NCBI GenBank assembly: GCA_934630855.1
Contig: CAKTWW010000017.1
Coordinates: 1 to 37,069 of the forward strand
DNA from: an uncultured Collinsella sp.
GTDB lineage: Bacteria > Actinomycetota > Coriobacteriia > Coriobacteriales > Coriobacteriaceae
DNA: 37,069 bases
Direction: 5' to 3'
Shown piece by piece: positions 16,150-23,792 of this stretch. The stretch's first letter is position 1, and every line of letters starts with the position of its first letter. Position numbers and translations under genes: made by a program. The notes under the pieces were generated by a model. It was not told the origin of the DNA and did not search any database. It was given only the letters and a program-made list of their open reading frames with translations.

Positions 16150-16740
16150 GTTTTAACCAAAATGGATGGAGTTATTCAATCGCCTCGTTTCAAGCACTCC
16201 CACTCAGTGACTAATCCAGTCCGAGTGTTGTCGATGCGTGTCGCATCGCGCCGCCCAAGGGCTGATTCGTGCACAATTTGGGCGAATCAGGCCCTTGATT
16301 CGCGATTTAGGGAATGACTCAATTGATTCGCAAAACCGCAGGTCGCTCCTTCAATCACTCCCTGGTTCCACCGGAGTTCGTAGCGGGTGGCGTGAAAAGG
16401 GGTGATTCAAAGGGTCGGAGAGATGCCTATAGCGCAATCGTCTGGTATTGGCGCGGTGAGGGACTTCTCGCCTCCATCAGTCCAAATCGTCAAGCTCCGA
16501 AAGACATCGAGCTAGAGAAAAGGACCTATTGCCCGTCATGGATTGGGTTTACCTGCATGACTAGAGCCCTGGTGTAATTGGCTGGATCACCGTTCCGGGA
16601 ACCGGTATCGGCCTACCTGTCCGCCAAGCTCCTTCTTCAGCTCCAGCCTAGTATCTGACACGCGCCGCTATAAGCGAAAACCGGAGAGATGCGTCTTAGC
16701 CAAGAAAAAAGGTTAGCCTCATCTTACTGCATGATTCGTG
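16150..16740. other. Non-coding stretch before the methyltransferase operon
   Basis: There is no convincing gene in about 590 bp. It holds several GATTCG/CGAATC words, including a hairpin (16257-16296) whose arms are AAGGGC-TGATTCG and CGAATCAGGCCCTT with one bulge. A 24-codon minus-strand ORF (16587-16661) looks like the tail of a protein but is unrecognised. Codon bias does not support the open 87-codon plus-strand frame at 16314-16577. Confidence 0.55.
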
Positions 16741-16746
16741 TGTTAT

Positions 16747-16764
16747 AGTTAGATCGCTCTAACT
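16747..16764. promoter_or_regulatory. TetR/MarR-like operator before the methyltransferase operon
   Basis: AGTTAGA (16747-16753) and TCTAACT (16758-16764) are perfect arms around TCGC. The site overlaps TTATAG/TATAGT, a plausible -10, and ends 17 bp before the ATG. This spacing is typical for a repressor site. No TetR or MarR gene lies nearby. Confidence 0.65.
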
Positions 16765-16781
16765 GTTTGGGGGCGACAGCC

Positions 16782-17411
16782 ATGCACGAACGCGAGGGTT
16801 TCTGGGACAAGAACGCCGGTCGGTATGACCGTTTCATGCGAAACGACCGGGCGGCGTATGAGAAGATGTATGGGCTGATTAGGCCGGTGGTGAAAGCAAA
16901 AACCGTACTGGAGGTTGCCACCGGCACGGGGCTTATCGCAAAGAGCATCGTGGATGCGGCGGCACACATCGAGGCTACAGACGCTTCTGCACAGATGATC
17001 CTTGAAGCAAAGCGGGGCAATCAATCCGCAAAGCTGCACTTTTCCGTACAAGATATGTTCCGCCTGCCCTATGCACAGAAGTCCTTCGAAGTGGTGATCG
17101 CGTCCAACGCGCTTCACATAGCGCCGCATCCGGAAAAGGCCCTGCAAGAAATCAGGCGGGTGCTGAAGGACGACGGCGTGCTCATCGCACCAACCTTCAC
17201 TCACGCGGGGAGCTCGGTTTCCGGCAAGGCAAAAGCCTTTTTCATGAGTATGGCGGGATTCCCCCTCCACAGCAGGTGGACAAGCGAGGAATACCTGCGT
17301 TTCCTGCGTCAAAACGGCTGGGCGGTGCAGAAAAGCGCGGTGCTGAAGGCCTCGTTCCCGTTGACCTATGCGGAATGCACAAAATCGGAGGGGCCAGATG
17401 TCGTTCTTTGA
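16782..17411 (+). CDS. Class I SAM-dependent methyltransferase (UbiE/PmtA-like), first of three
   Basis: This 209-residue Rossmann-fold methyltransferase transfers a methyl group from S-adenosylmethionine to an unknown acceptor. SAM motif I is VLEVATGTGLIAK (about 41-53). The acidic motif II region is IEATDAS, and motif IV is SFEVVIASNALHI. RVLKDDGVLIAPTFTHAG forms the late strand. It looks closest to small-molecule or lipid methyltransferases of the UbiE type. The frame starts five codons earlier at TTG, but the ATG at 16782 aligns with the family, and only a weak GGGGG is seen upstream. It overlaps the next gene by 14 bp, so translation is coupled. With the next two genes it looks transferred from a Clostridia-like donor, which is an inference from style. 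Confidence 0.85.
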   Translation: MHEREGFWDKNAGRYDRFMRNDRAAYEKMYGLIRPVVKAKTVLEVATGTGLIAKSIVDAAAHIEATDASAQMILEAKRGNQSAKLHFSVQDMFRLPYAQKSFEVVIASNALHIAPHPEKALQEIRRVLKDDGVLIAPTFTHAGSSVSGKAKAFFMSMAGFPLHSRWTSEEYLRFLRQNGWAVQKSAVLKASFPLTYAECTKSEGPDVVL

Positions 17412-18003
17412 AAACACCCGCAAGCCCGTGGGCCTCGGCGGAAAACTTATGGTTGGCATGATGAATCTGGGCCACAGCCCTGTGGCGCGGTGGGGACTTC
17501 AGTTTCTACGACTTGCGCCAAACGCCAAGGTGCTGGATTGCGGCTGCGGCGGCGGGGCGAACATAAAACGGCTGCTGAAAAAATGCCCGCATGGCGTCGT
17601 CAAGGGCATCGACTATTCGCCCGTCAGCGTGGAGAAGGCTAGAAAGCTCAACCGAACTGCAATTCGGGAGGGGCGTTGCGCCGTTCTGCAAGGCAGTGTG
17701 GCGGATATGGTGTTTGAGGATAGCTACTTCGATGCCGTCACGGCCTTTGAGACCGTCTATTTTTGGCCTGATTTGCCCCGATGCTTCCGTGAGGTCTGGC
17801 GGACGCTGAAGCCAGGCGGGACAATTCTTATCTGCAACGAGAGCAATGGCGATACGGACAAGGACGAGAGGTGGACGCAGATCATCGGCGGCATGACCAT
17901 CTACAAGGGCATTGAATTACAGGCGTGTCTGGAGCAGGCGGGTTTTCACGAGGTGCAGATACGCAAAAAGAAAAAGTGGCTCTGCGTCACGGCGCGGAAG
18001 TAA
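17398..18003 (+). CDS. Class I SAM-dependent methyltransferase, second of three
   Basis: This 201-residue methyltransferase is not a duplicate of its neighbour. Motif I is VLDCGCGGGANIKRLLKK, the SAM-ribose region is VKGIDYSPVSVEKARKLN, and the DAVTAFETVYFWPDLPR segment is typical of a family common in Firmicutes. The C-terminus is very basic (IRKKKKWLCVTARK). GGAGG six bases before the ATG at 17398 decides the start over an in-frame ATG ten codons upstream. The overlap with the first gene and the shared terminator show one operon. The acceptor substrate is unknown. A hydrophobic frame of 21 codons follows at 18042-18107. Confidence 0.87.
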   Translation: MSFFENTRKPVGLGGKLMVGMMNLGHSPVARWGLQFLRLAPNAKVLDCGCGGGANIKRLLKKCPHGVVKGIDYSPVSVEKARKLNRTAIREGRCAVLQGSVADMVFEDSYFDAVTAFETVYFWPDLPRCFREVWRTLKPGGTILICNESNGDTDKDERWTQIIGGMTIYKGIELQACLEQAGFHEVQIRKKKKWLCVTARK

Positions 18004-18118
18004 GGGCATCAAGCACGGGTATTTTTGCATCCATCCTGCACATGGCGATAGGCATGACGGTCATAGCGGCTGTGCTGGCGGCAATTGTGACAGTTTTTAT
18101 TCACTGAGGAAGAAACCT

Positions 18119-18949
18119 ATGAAATGTAAAATTGAGAAAAGCACCGTTCAGGAGACGCTGATCCTCCCGCTGTATTCCCGGAAGCTGTGTACGGAGCTGT
18201 ACCCGAACCTTTATAGGGATGAAACAGCGGTTCGTCTGCTCGACCAAATCGACTACGACTTTTCAGAGGCAGAGAAAAACTCCCGCAGCCTGATGCAGCG
18301 CTTTGGTGCGCTCGAGGTGGCCACACGGCAGAGTGATCTTGCTTTCGAGGTGCGGGATTACCTGAAAGGCCACCCCAATGCGGCGGTGGTCAATCTGGGC
18401 TGCGGGCTGGACAACACCGGCAGAACCTGCGACAACGGTAGATGCAAGATCTACAATCTGGACTTCCCGGATGTGATTGCCTTGCGGCAGCAGCTACTGC
18501 CCGCCGGGGATCGAGAACAAAATATCCCCTGCGACCTGAAAGACACCGCATGGTTTAGCAAAATCGATACCTCCGGCGGGGCGGTGTTCTTTGCCTCCGG
18601 GGTGTTCTATTACTTTCTGACCCAGCAGGTCCGGGAACTGGTGCGGGGGATGGCGGACGCTTTCCCCGGCGGTGTGCTGGTCTTTGATGCTGCCAATCGG
18701 ACGGCAGTAAAGATGATCGCAAAAAAATGGCTTAAGACTGCAAAAATCAAGGATGTGGGGGCATATTTTGCGGTTTCGGATGCCGCCAAGGAAATCGGCA
18801 CGTGGGACAGCCGTCTGCAGGTCACAAGTCGCGGCTATATGCTGGGTTACAACGATTTGAGAGACCCTTCTGTCAGCGGCTTTTTCCGGTTTCCCGCAAG
18901 GGTCGGTGACAATGGGATGAAAATGCAAATCGTGAAAATAAGATTTTGA
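18119..18949 (+). CDS. Leucine carboxyl methyltransferase / TcmP-like O-methyltransferase, third of three
   Basis: This 276-residue protein is of the leucine-carboxyl-methyltransferase (TcmP-like) family, whose members O-methylate polyketides and other small molecules or carboxyl groups. Diagnostic stretches are AAVVNLGCGLDNTGRTCDNG, YNLDFPDVIALRQQLLP and the later FASGVFYYFLTQQVRELVRG. The family usually has GCGLDTR, and here Asn replaces Asp-region residues (LDNTGR). GAGGA eight bases before the ATG at 18119 sets the start, although the frame is open from within the previous gene. It is the last gene of the three-methyltransferase unit. AT-richer codons in its second half differ from the flanking genes. 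Confidence 0.85.
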   Translation: MKCKIEKSTVQETLILPLYSRKLCTELYPNLYRDETAVRLLDQIDYDFSEAEKNSRSLMQRFGALEVATRQSDLAFEVRDYLKGHPNAAVVNLGCGLDNTGRTCDNGRCKIYNLDFPDVIALRQQLLPAGDREQNIPCDLKDTAWFSKIDTSGGAVFFASGVFYYFLTQQVRELVRGMADAFPGGVLVFDAANRTAVKMIAKKWLKTAKIKDVGAYFAVSDAAKEIGTWDSRLQVTSRGYMLGYNDLRDPSVSGFFRFPARVGDNGMKMQIVKIRF

Positions 18950-18966
18950 GAGGCAAAAATGCAAAA

Positions 18967-19015
18967 GGCGAGCGCTTCTTGCCGCCCAATTGGCAAAAAG
19001 CGCTCGTCTTTTCTT
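18967..19015. terminator. Terminator shared by the methyltransferase and sugar operons
   Basis: GGCGAGCGCTT (18967-18977) pairs with AAGCGCTCGTC (18999-19009), and an inner TTGCC/GGCAA stem continues it. TTTTCTT follows on the plus strand and TTTTGC on the minus strand, so it can stop transcription both ways. Confidence 0.9.
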
Positions 19016-19044
19016 AACGCGTTGTATGGCGGAGAGAGCGCAAG

Positions 19045-19929
19045 TTACGCGAGCGCCCTTCTTGCCAGCTCGGCCGCGCCGAGGATTCCTTGGTCGCCGC
19101 CGCAGCCTGGAGCGCAGATGTAGCTCTCCATGTCCTTAAGCTCGGCGGTCTGGATGTAGCCACCCAGATATTCGAGGGTCTTCTTGCGGACGATACCGTA
19201 GAGCTGCTCCTGGTGCATCACGCCGCCACCGAGGACGATGCGGCGAGGCGAGTACATGAGCACGAGGTTCGCGCACATCTGCCCCAGATAATCCCCCTCG
19301 AGCGCCCACACCTCATCGTTGTCCGCGAGCTCGGCCGCGGGCTTTCCCCAGCGCGCGGCAATGGCGGGGCCGGAGGCGAGGCCCTCGAGACAGCTCGCGT
19401 GGCTCGGGCAGACGCAGCGTCCCTCCTCGGTGGGACGGGTCCTTACCAGCATGTGGCCGGCCTCGGGGTGCAGCATGCCGTGAAGGAGCCTGCCCGCGCA
19501 CATGACGCCCGCGCCCACGCCGGTGCCGATGGTCACGTAGACGGCGTCCTCGAGCCCCTTGCAGCAGCCGAAGACCACTTCGCCGAGGCAGGCAACGTTC
19601 ACGTCCGTGTCGTAGGCCACCGGAATCCCGAGGGCGTCGGCGAACGCGGCGCGAAGACCATGGCCTCGCCACGCGAGCTTGGGCGTCTGGAGGATGGAGC
19701 CGTAGCGCTCGTCGTTGGGGTCGACGCAGGTCGGGCCGAAGGCGCCGATGCCCAACGCGTCCACATCACGGACGGTGAACCACTCGATCATCTGCGGGAC
19801 GGTCTCGGCGGGCGTAAGCGTCGGGGTCTCCATACGGTCGAGGACCTCGCCGTCGCCGGACACCACGGCACAGACCATCTTGGTCCCGCCGGCCTCGAGG
19901 GCGCCGAGCCTCATTTGCTTTTCGCTCAT
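19045..19929 (-). CDS. ROK-family sugar kinase (fructokinase-like)
   Basis: This 294-residue cytoplasmic kinase phosphorylates a hexose with ATP. The N-terminal phosphate motif LGALEAGGTKMVCAV and the ITIGTGVGAG-type loop (YVTIGTGVGAGVM) are clear. The Zn/ROK signature GHMLVR, then CVCPSHASCLEGLASGPA, matches the fructokinase branch of ROK proteins (Bacillus YdhR/GmuE type). The sequence ends with GGGVMHQEQL and CGGDQGILGAA. AAGGAGG five bases before the ATG supports the start. It is the last gene of the sugar operon, 79 bp after the GH172 gene with a hairpin between them. In context it would trap the monosaccharide released by the glycosidase. Fructose is the likeliest substrate, unproven. 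Confidence 0.9.
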   Translation of the reverse strand: MSEKQMRLGALEAGGTKMVCAVVSGDGEVLDRMETPTLTPAETVPQMIEWFTVRDVDALGIGAFGPTCVDPNDERYGSILQTPKLAWRGHGLRAAFADALGIPVAYDTDVNVACLGEVVFGCCKGLEDAVYVTIGTGVGAGVMCAGRLLHGMLHPEAGHMLVRTRPTEEGRCVCPSHASCLEGLASGPAIAARWGKPAAELADNDEVWALEGDYLGQMCANLVLMYSPRRIVLGGGVMHQEQLYGIVRKKTLEYLGGYIQTAELKDMESYICAPGCGGDQGILGAAELARRALA

Positions 19930-19946
19930 GTGATCCTCCTTACAAA

Positions 19947-19981
19947 GGGACGCCCGCAGTCATGGTCAACCGCGGGCGCCC
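19947..19981 (-). other. Intercistronic hairpin between glycosidase and kinase genes
   Basis: CGCCCGC (19951-19957) pairs with GCGGGCG (19972-19978), and outer GGG/CCC pairing adds to it with one bulge. On the minus strand only TTT follows. It may act as a weak terminator or an RNA-processing stop that lowers kinase expression. Confidence 0.55.
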
Positions 19982-20008
19982 ATAACGTTGGCTTGTTTCG
20001 AGGCGACC

Positions 20009-21133
20009 CTACCTGGGCACGCGGTCCTGCCTTGCGGCAAACGGGGCGAGCACGGCGTGCGGCTCGCTTTGGTACCAGTAGGCGACGGTGGAGATGTCGT
20101 CCTCGCGCTCGTAGAGCTTGATGTCGTCGTTGCCGAGGTCCTGGAACGTCACGCGCAGGTCCTCCTTGAACGAGATCGGGTCGGGAAGGTGCCACCTGTA
20201 GAGGCCGTGCCTGGGCAGCGCGTCGTCGTTGGTCGCGAGCATCGGGTTCGGGTTCGGCTTGCCCGCGCTGAAGCGGTCGCGCGTGGCGTCGCGCGTCGAG
20301 CGGTACGGGTAGCCGGCGAACAGCGTGTTGAAGCACTGCGCCTCGGGCAGCGCGTGGGGCGGCCTGTCGAGGAAGGCCCAGGCACCGCCGAAGTAGTCCT
20401 CGGCTCCCGTCGAGGTGACCGTGGGGAACTCCTCGTCGCCGTCGAGGAAGAACTTCATCTCGCCCTCGCCCCACCAATAGCGCTCCAGGGCGCACAGGGC
20501 CATGTAGGTGCCGACGTAGTAGCCTTTACCGCGCACGCCGTCGAGCACGGTGTAGTCGACGCCCCTGCGGGTGCTGCGCTCGCGGTTAAAACGGGCGTGG
20601 AAGTACATGGCGTCGTCCGGCACGTCGGTGAGCGCGTAGTTGAACGTGTAGAAGATGTACTTAATGAACCCGGGGTGCTCGCTCGTAAGCGTGACCTTGG
20701 CGTGCTTCCTGAAAGGCATCTCGAAGTAGCAGTTCATGCCGCCCGTCGGGTTCACGCAGATGGGCATCGAGTTGACGATGGCGCGCTCACCGAAGCCGTT
20801 GCAGAAGAAGTCGCCGACAGGGCACTCGACCGAGGGGGTCTCCTCGTCGTCCCAGTAGAAGCGCAGTACGAGGTCGCGCATGACGAAGCTGCCGGCGGCG
20901 GTCTTGTCGGGGACGGTCATCCAGATGTGGCGGATGATGCCGGGGCCCTCGATGTCCGCGAGCGTGATGGTCTCGCCGGACTCAAGGGGCACGCAGCACG
21001 AGCCCTTGCGGCCGACGCCGAGGTGGCTGGCCGACATGGCGGCGCGGCCCTTCTCGCCCGTGATGTTCTCGGGGGTGATGGCGCGGCTTTCCTCACCGCC
21101 GTGCATCCACACGTCCTTAAGGAACTCTCTCAT
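20009..21133 (-). CDS. GH172-family glycoside hydrolase (DUF2961)
   Basis: This is a 374-residue DUF2961 protein, now family GH172. Characterised members are a difructose dianhydride I synthase/hydrolase of Bifidobacterium dentium and D-arabinofuranosidases. Family marks are GPGIIRHIWMTV (64-75), VECPVGDFFCNGFG (102-115), the acidic YWWGEGEMKFF with E223 and E225, and TGAEDYFGGAW with E245. The two acidic motifs are where the catalytic glutamates lie in the family. The middle reads as a jelly-roll. There is no signal peptide, so it acts in the cytoplasm on an imported sugar. GAGGAGG precedes the ATG. It lies 12 bp after the PTS EIIA gene and before a ROK kinase, which ties it to that sugar. 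Confidence 0.9.
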   Translation of the reverse strand: MREFLKDVWMHGGEESRAITPENITGEKGRAAMSASHLGVGRKGSCCVPLESGETITLADIEGPGIIRHIWMTVPDKTAAGSFVMRDLVLRFYWDDEETPSVECPVGDFFCNGFGERAIVNSMPICVNPTGGMNCYFEMPFRKHAKVTLTSEHPGFIKYIFYTFNYALTDVPDDAMYFHARFNRERSTRRGVDYTVLDGVRGKGYYVGTYMALCALERYWWGEGEMKFFLDGDEEFPTVTSTGAEDYFGGAWAFLDRPPHALPEAQCFNTLFAGYPYRSTRDATRDRFSAGKPNPNPMLATNDDALPRHGLYRWHLPDPISFKEDLRVTFQDLGNDDIKLYEREDDISTVAYWYQSEPHAVLAPFAARQDRVPR

Positions 21134-21145
21134 CGTCGACCTCCT

Positions 21146-21544
21146 CTATTCGTCGTCTTCGCACTCGGCGGAACTGGCACCGTTCACGTAGACGATCTGC
21201 TGGCGCGCCTCGTCGACGAGGGCGTCGAAGTCGAGTTTCTCGTCGGGGCGCGCGAGCGCGACCGTCATGGCGAGCGGGAGGTTGACACCCGCGATCACGT
21301 GGATCCGGTCGGAGGCGAAGCGGGAGAAGCGCTGGTTCACGCTGCCGCCGAGCGCGTCGGTGAGGACGACGACCTCGTCAGTGCCCGAAAGCGCCGCCTC
21401 GACCGCCGCGTCGAGCCCCTCGCCGTTGTCGTTCACGTAGGCGCACACGGCGTTGATGGCGTCGCTCTTACCCGTAAGGAACTCGAGGGTGTCCTTGAAG
21501 CCCTGGGCGAGAAGGGAATGGCTCGCCACAACTATCTTTCTCAT
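21146..21544 (-). CDS. PTS mannose-class EIIA component
   Basis: This 132-residue cytoplasmic phosphocarrier accepts phosphate from HPr and passes it to EIIB. The phospho-histidine is H9 (VVASHSLLAQGF), and the family segment VVVLTDALGGSVNQRFSR follows, where many relatives have DLFGGSP. Met-Thr-Val-Ala (LPLAMTVALAR) is the usual late helix. It is a separate protein, not fused to EIIB. The start at 21544 has only a weak ribosome site (AAGAGA), 26 bp after EIID. Its phosphorylation state probably also informs the LevR-like regulator. Confidence 0.9.
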   Translation of the reverse strand: MRKIVVASHSLLAQGFKDTLEFLTGKSDAINAVCAYVNDNGEGLDAAVEAALSGTDEVVVLTDALGGSVNQRFSRFASDRIHVIAGVNLPLAMTVALARPDEKLDFDALVDEARQQIVYVNGASSAECEDDE

Positions 21545-21570
21545 TGATTCACCAATCTCTTGGGTCGAAG

Positions 21571-22401
21571 CTAGGCGAGGATGCCGGCGGCGGAGGCGAC
21601 CATCGCGAGGACGATCACCACGAGGATGAGGGCCGTCATGCTCGCGTTCTTCTTGGTAAGAAGGTAATACGCGCTTCCCGTGATGGCGGCGGGGATCATG
21701 GCAGGCAGGATCTTGTCGAGCAGCGGCTGAATCTCCATCGAGACGTCGCCGAAGCTGAAGCTAATCGGGCAGGTGACGCCGATGACCGAGGCGATGAGGC
21801 AGCCGACCACGGTGAGGCCGAGCACGGAGGCGGCGGCAGTGAGGTTGGGAAGCTTCTCGCTGAAGTCGGTGACGAGCTTCACACCCTGCTTGTAGCCGAA
21901 CTCGAGGGCGTGCATGCGGACCCAGAAGATGGCCAGGATGAGCGCGAACCAGATGCCGGCTCCCACGGGGTTGCCCTCGATGGCCATGTAGGCGGCGATG
22001 GAGCCCATGATGGTCGGGATCATGGTCATGAGCAGGGAGTCGCCGACGCCGGCGAGCGGTCCCATGGTGCCGATCTTCAGGTCTTGGACGGCGTCCGCCG
22101 CCGCGAGGCCGTCACGCTCCTCCATGGCCACGCAGGCGCCGAGGATGATGGCGGCGAGCCAAGGCTGGGTGTTGTAGTAGCGGAAGTGGTTGTTGAGCGC
22201 TTGCTTATAGTCCTCGTCGTTCGTGTAGATCTTCCTCAGGATCGGCGAGAGGGCGTAGGCGACCGAGGCGCCCTGCTGGGTCTGGTAGTTGAAGGTGCGC
22301 ACGCTCATGAGCCAGCGCCAGTTCGCGTTGCGCAGGTCCTTCTTGGTGACCTTATAGCCGGAGGGCTTGCCCTCGGCGGCGGTGATGTTCTCGTTTTCCA
22401 T
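21571..22401 (-). CDS. PTS mannose-class EIID component
   Basis: This 276-residue membrane component forms the sugar channel with EIIC. The start VTKKDLRNANWRWLMSVRTF matches the EIID opening, and FNYQTQQGASVAYALSPILR and VGDSLLMTMIPTIMGSIAAY are conserved. The C-terminal hydrophobic helix is AILVVIVLAMVASAA-like. The start overlaps the end of the EIIC gene closely (TAACCATG), so translation is coupled. Order EIIB-EIIC-EIID-EIIA is intact. Confidence 0.92.
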   Translation of the reverse strand: MENENITAAEGKPSGYKVTKKDLRNANWRWLMSVRTFNYQTQQGASVAYALSPILRKIYTNDEDYKQALNNHFRYYNTQPWLAAIILGACVAMEERDGLAAADAVQDLKIGTMGPLAGVGDSLLMTMIPTIMGSIAAYMAIEGNPVGAGIWFALILAIFWVRMHALEFGYKQGVKLVTDFSEKLPNLTAAASVLGLTVVGCLIASVIGVTCPISFSFGDVSMEIQPLLDKILPAMIPAAITGSAYYLLTKKNASMTALILVVIVLAMVASAAGILA

Positions 22402-22403
22402 GG

Positions 22404-23189
22404 TTACTCATCCTCTCCGATGAAGGCGTCTGCGGAAGCGTGGGCGGTGAGCTCGGCGTCCTTCTCGGCACGCTGATAGAACGCGATCGCGAGGGCAACG
22501 CCGACGATGGCGGCACCGATGATGGGCACGTTCAGGAAGGCCGAGAGGAAGAAGCCGGCGAGCAGGTACTGGAAGTACTTAGCGGTGGGCATGTAGCGAA
22601 GCAGCATGGCGATGCCGACGGCCGGGAGCATCTTGCCGGCGAGGGTGAGGCCGGAGAGGAACCACTGGGGCATGACCTCGAGGAGCCAGTTGACGGCGGG
22701 CTGGCCGAGCGTCACGGAAACAAAGACGGGCAGGGCGGCGCACAGACCGAAGAGCGCGGGGCAGACCCACAGGATGGCGTTCATCTGCTTGAACTTGCCC
22801 TCGTTGCAGAGCTTCTGGGACTTCTCCACGACGAAGCCGTTGAGGATCTTGGCAATGACGTCGAGCTGGATGCCGAGCATGCCGACCGGCAGGCCGATGG
22901 CGAGGCCCGTGTCCGAGCCCAGGGTCACGCCGTAGGCGGTGGCGATGATGGCCATCGTGCCGTAGTCGGGGATCGAAGAGCCGCCGAAGCCCGCGACGCC
23001 GAGCTGCATGAGCTGGATTGTGCCGCCGATGACGAGGCCGGTCTGCCAGTCGCCCATGACGACGCCGGTGATAAGGCCCCAGAAGACGGCATAGTTGACG
23101 AAGATCATCGGGATGCCGTAGTAGTCCACGTGCTTGATGAAGGCAAGTAGGGTCAAAAGGACGACCTGCAGGATAGTGAAGTTGACCAT
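22404..23189 (-). CDS. PTS mannose-class EIIC component
   Basis: This 261-residue integral membrane protein is the sugar-binding half of the transporter. Several hydrophobic segments are seen, with the family phrases FWGLITGVVMGDWQTGLVIG, GGTIQLMQLGVAGFGGSSIP and GLAIGLPVGMLGIQLDVIAK. AAGGAGGG three to four bases before the ATG gives a close but good ribosome site. It lies 9 bp after the EIIB stop. Sugar specificity cannot be read; the class takes mannose, fructose, sorbose, glucosamine and others. Confidence 0.93.
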   Translation of the reverse strand: MVNFTILQVVLLTLLAFIKHVDYYGIPMIFVNYAVFWGLITGVVMGDWQTGLVIGGTIQLMQLGVAGFGGSSIPDYGTMAIIATAYGVTLGSDTGLAIGLPVGMLGIQLDVIAKILNGFVVEKSQKLCNEGKFKQMNAILWVCPALFGLCAALPVFVSVTLGQPAVNWLLEVMPQWFLSGLTLAGKMLPAVGIAMLLRYMPTAKYFQYLLAGFFLSAFLNVPIIGAAIVGVALAIAFYQRAEKDAELTAHASADAFIGEDE

Positions 23190-23198
23190 GATCCCTCC

Positions 23199-23672
23199 TT
23201 AGATGAGGTCGGCGACGGAGACGGGCTTGTCGGCGGGCACGAACTGTGCCGTCACCTTGACGCCGCGGGCGATGAGCGCCTTGTAGCTCTGGACGTTCTC
23301 GGCGGAGGCATAGGCGCGCTGGGTGAGCTGGACGCCGTCCTCCTTGACAAGAGAGCCGCCGACGATCAGCGACGGGAACTCGACGCCCGACTCGGCCAGG
23401 TGAAGCATCGTCTCGGGCTCCTTCGCGATGACGAAGACCTTCTCGCGGTCGTACTTGCCCGCCGCGAAGTTCTTGAGCGCGGTCTCCTCAGAGATGATCG
23501 AGACGGCCATGCCCGCGGGGCGCGCCATCCTCATGGTGGACTTCAGGACCTCATCGCCGGCGACCTTGTCGTCGACGACCATGACGCGGGTTGCGCCCGA
23601 CACCGGGGCCCACTGCGTCACGATGATGCCGTGAAGCAGGCGATTGTCGATTCGTGCCATAACAACACTCAT
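23199..23672 (-). CDS. PTS mannose-class EIIB component
   Basis: This 157-residue cytoplasmic component phosphorylates the sugar during uptake. The phospho-histidine is H14 (RIDNRLLHGIIVTQW), followed by RVMVVDDKVAGDEVLKSTMR and MARPAG, all typical. TAGGAG five bases before the ATG at 23672 is preferred over the longer frame that starts 23 codons upstream. It is the first gene of the PTS-GH172-ROK operon and lies 120 bp after the regulator gene. It is also the component expected to phosphorylate and restrain the LevR-like regulator. Confidence 0.92.
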   Translation of the reverse strand: MSVVMARIDNRLLHGIIVTQWAPVSGATRVMVVDDKVAGDEVLKSTMRMARPAGMAVSIISEETALKNFAAGKYDREKVFVIAKEPETMLHLAESGVEFPSLIVGGSLVKEDGVQLTQRAYASAENVQSYKALIARGVKVTAQFVPADKPVSVADLI

Positions 23673-23719
23673 GTTTGCTCCTATCAAATCAAGTCTTACG
23701 TTCGGTACTGCCTTGGCGC

Positions 23720-23755
23720 TATCCGGATTCGCGCCGGGCAAGGGGTTATCGGATT
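23720..23755. promoter_or_regulatory. Direct repeats in the PTS operon control region
   Basis: TATCCGGATT (23720-23729) and TATCGGATT (23747-23755) lie 27 bp apart in the 120-bp gap before EIIB. No sigma-54 -24/-12 element (TGGCAC-N5-TTGC) is present on the minus strand. These repeats are candidate regulator sites only. Confidence 0.35.
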
Positions 23756-23792
23756 ATTGAAGACGCGCGGTCAGCTCGTGACGACGCGGGGG

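Noticed and set aside
16314..16577. 87-codon plus-strand ORF
   Set aside because: There is no ribosome site, codon bias is unlike the neighbours, and no recognisable sequence features are present.
16587..16661. 24-codon minus-strand frame with GTG start (VSDTRLELKKELGGQVGRYR and a short tail)
   Set aside because: It looks like the tail of a protein but is too short to assign, and a stop codon lies directly upstream.
19988..21547. 519-codon plus-strand open frame opposite GH172 and EIIA genes
   Set aside because: It spans two recognised genes and their gap antisense and is compositionally a shadow.
23673..23792. Sigma-54 promoter for the PTS operon
   Set aside because: This was looked for because the regulator is LevR-like, but no TGGCAC-N5-TTGC element occurs on the minus strand.
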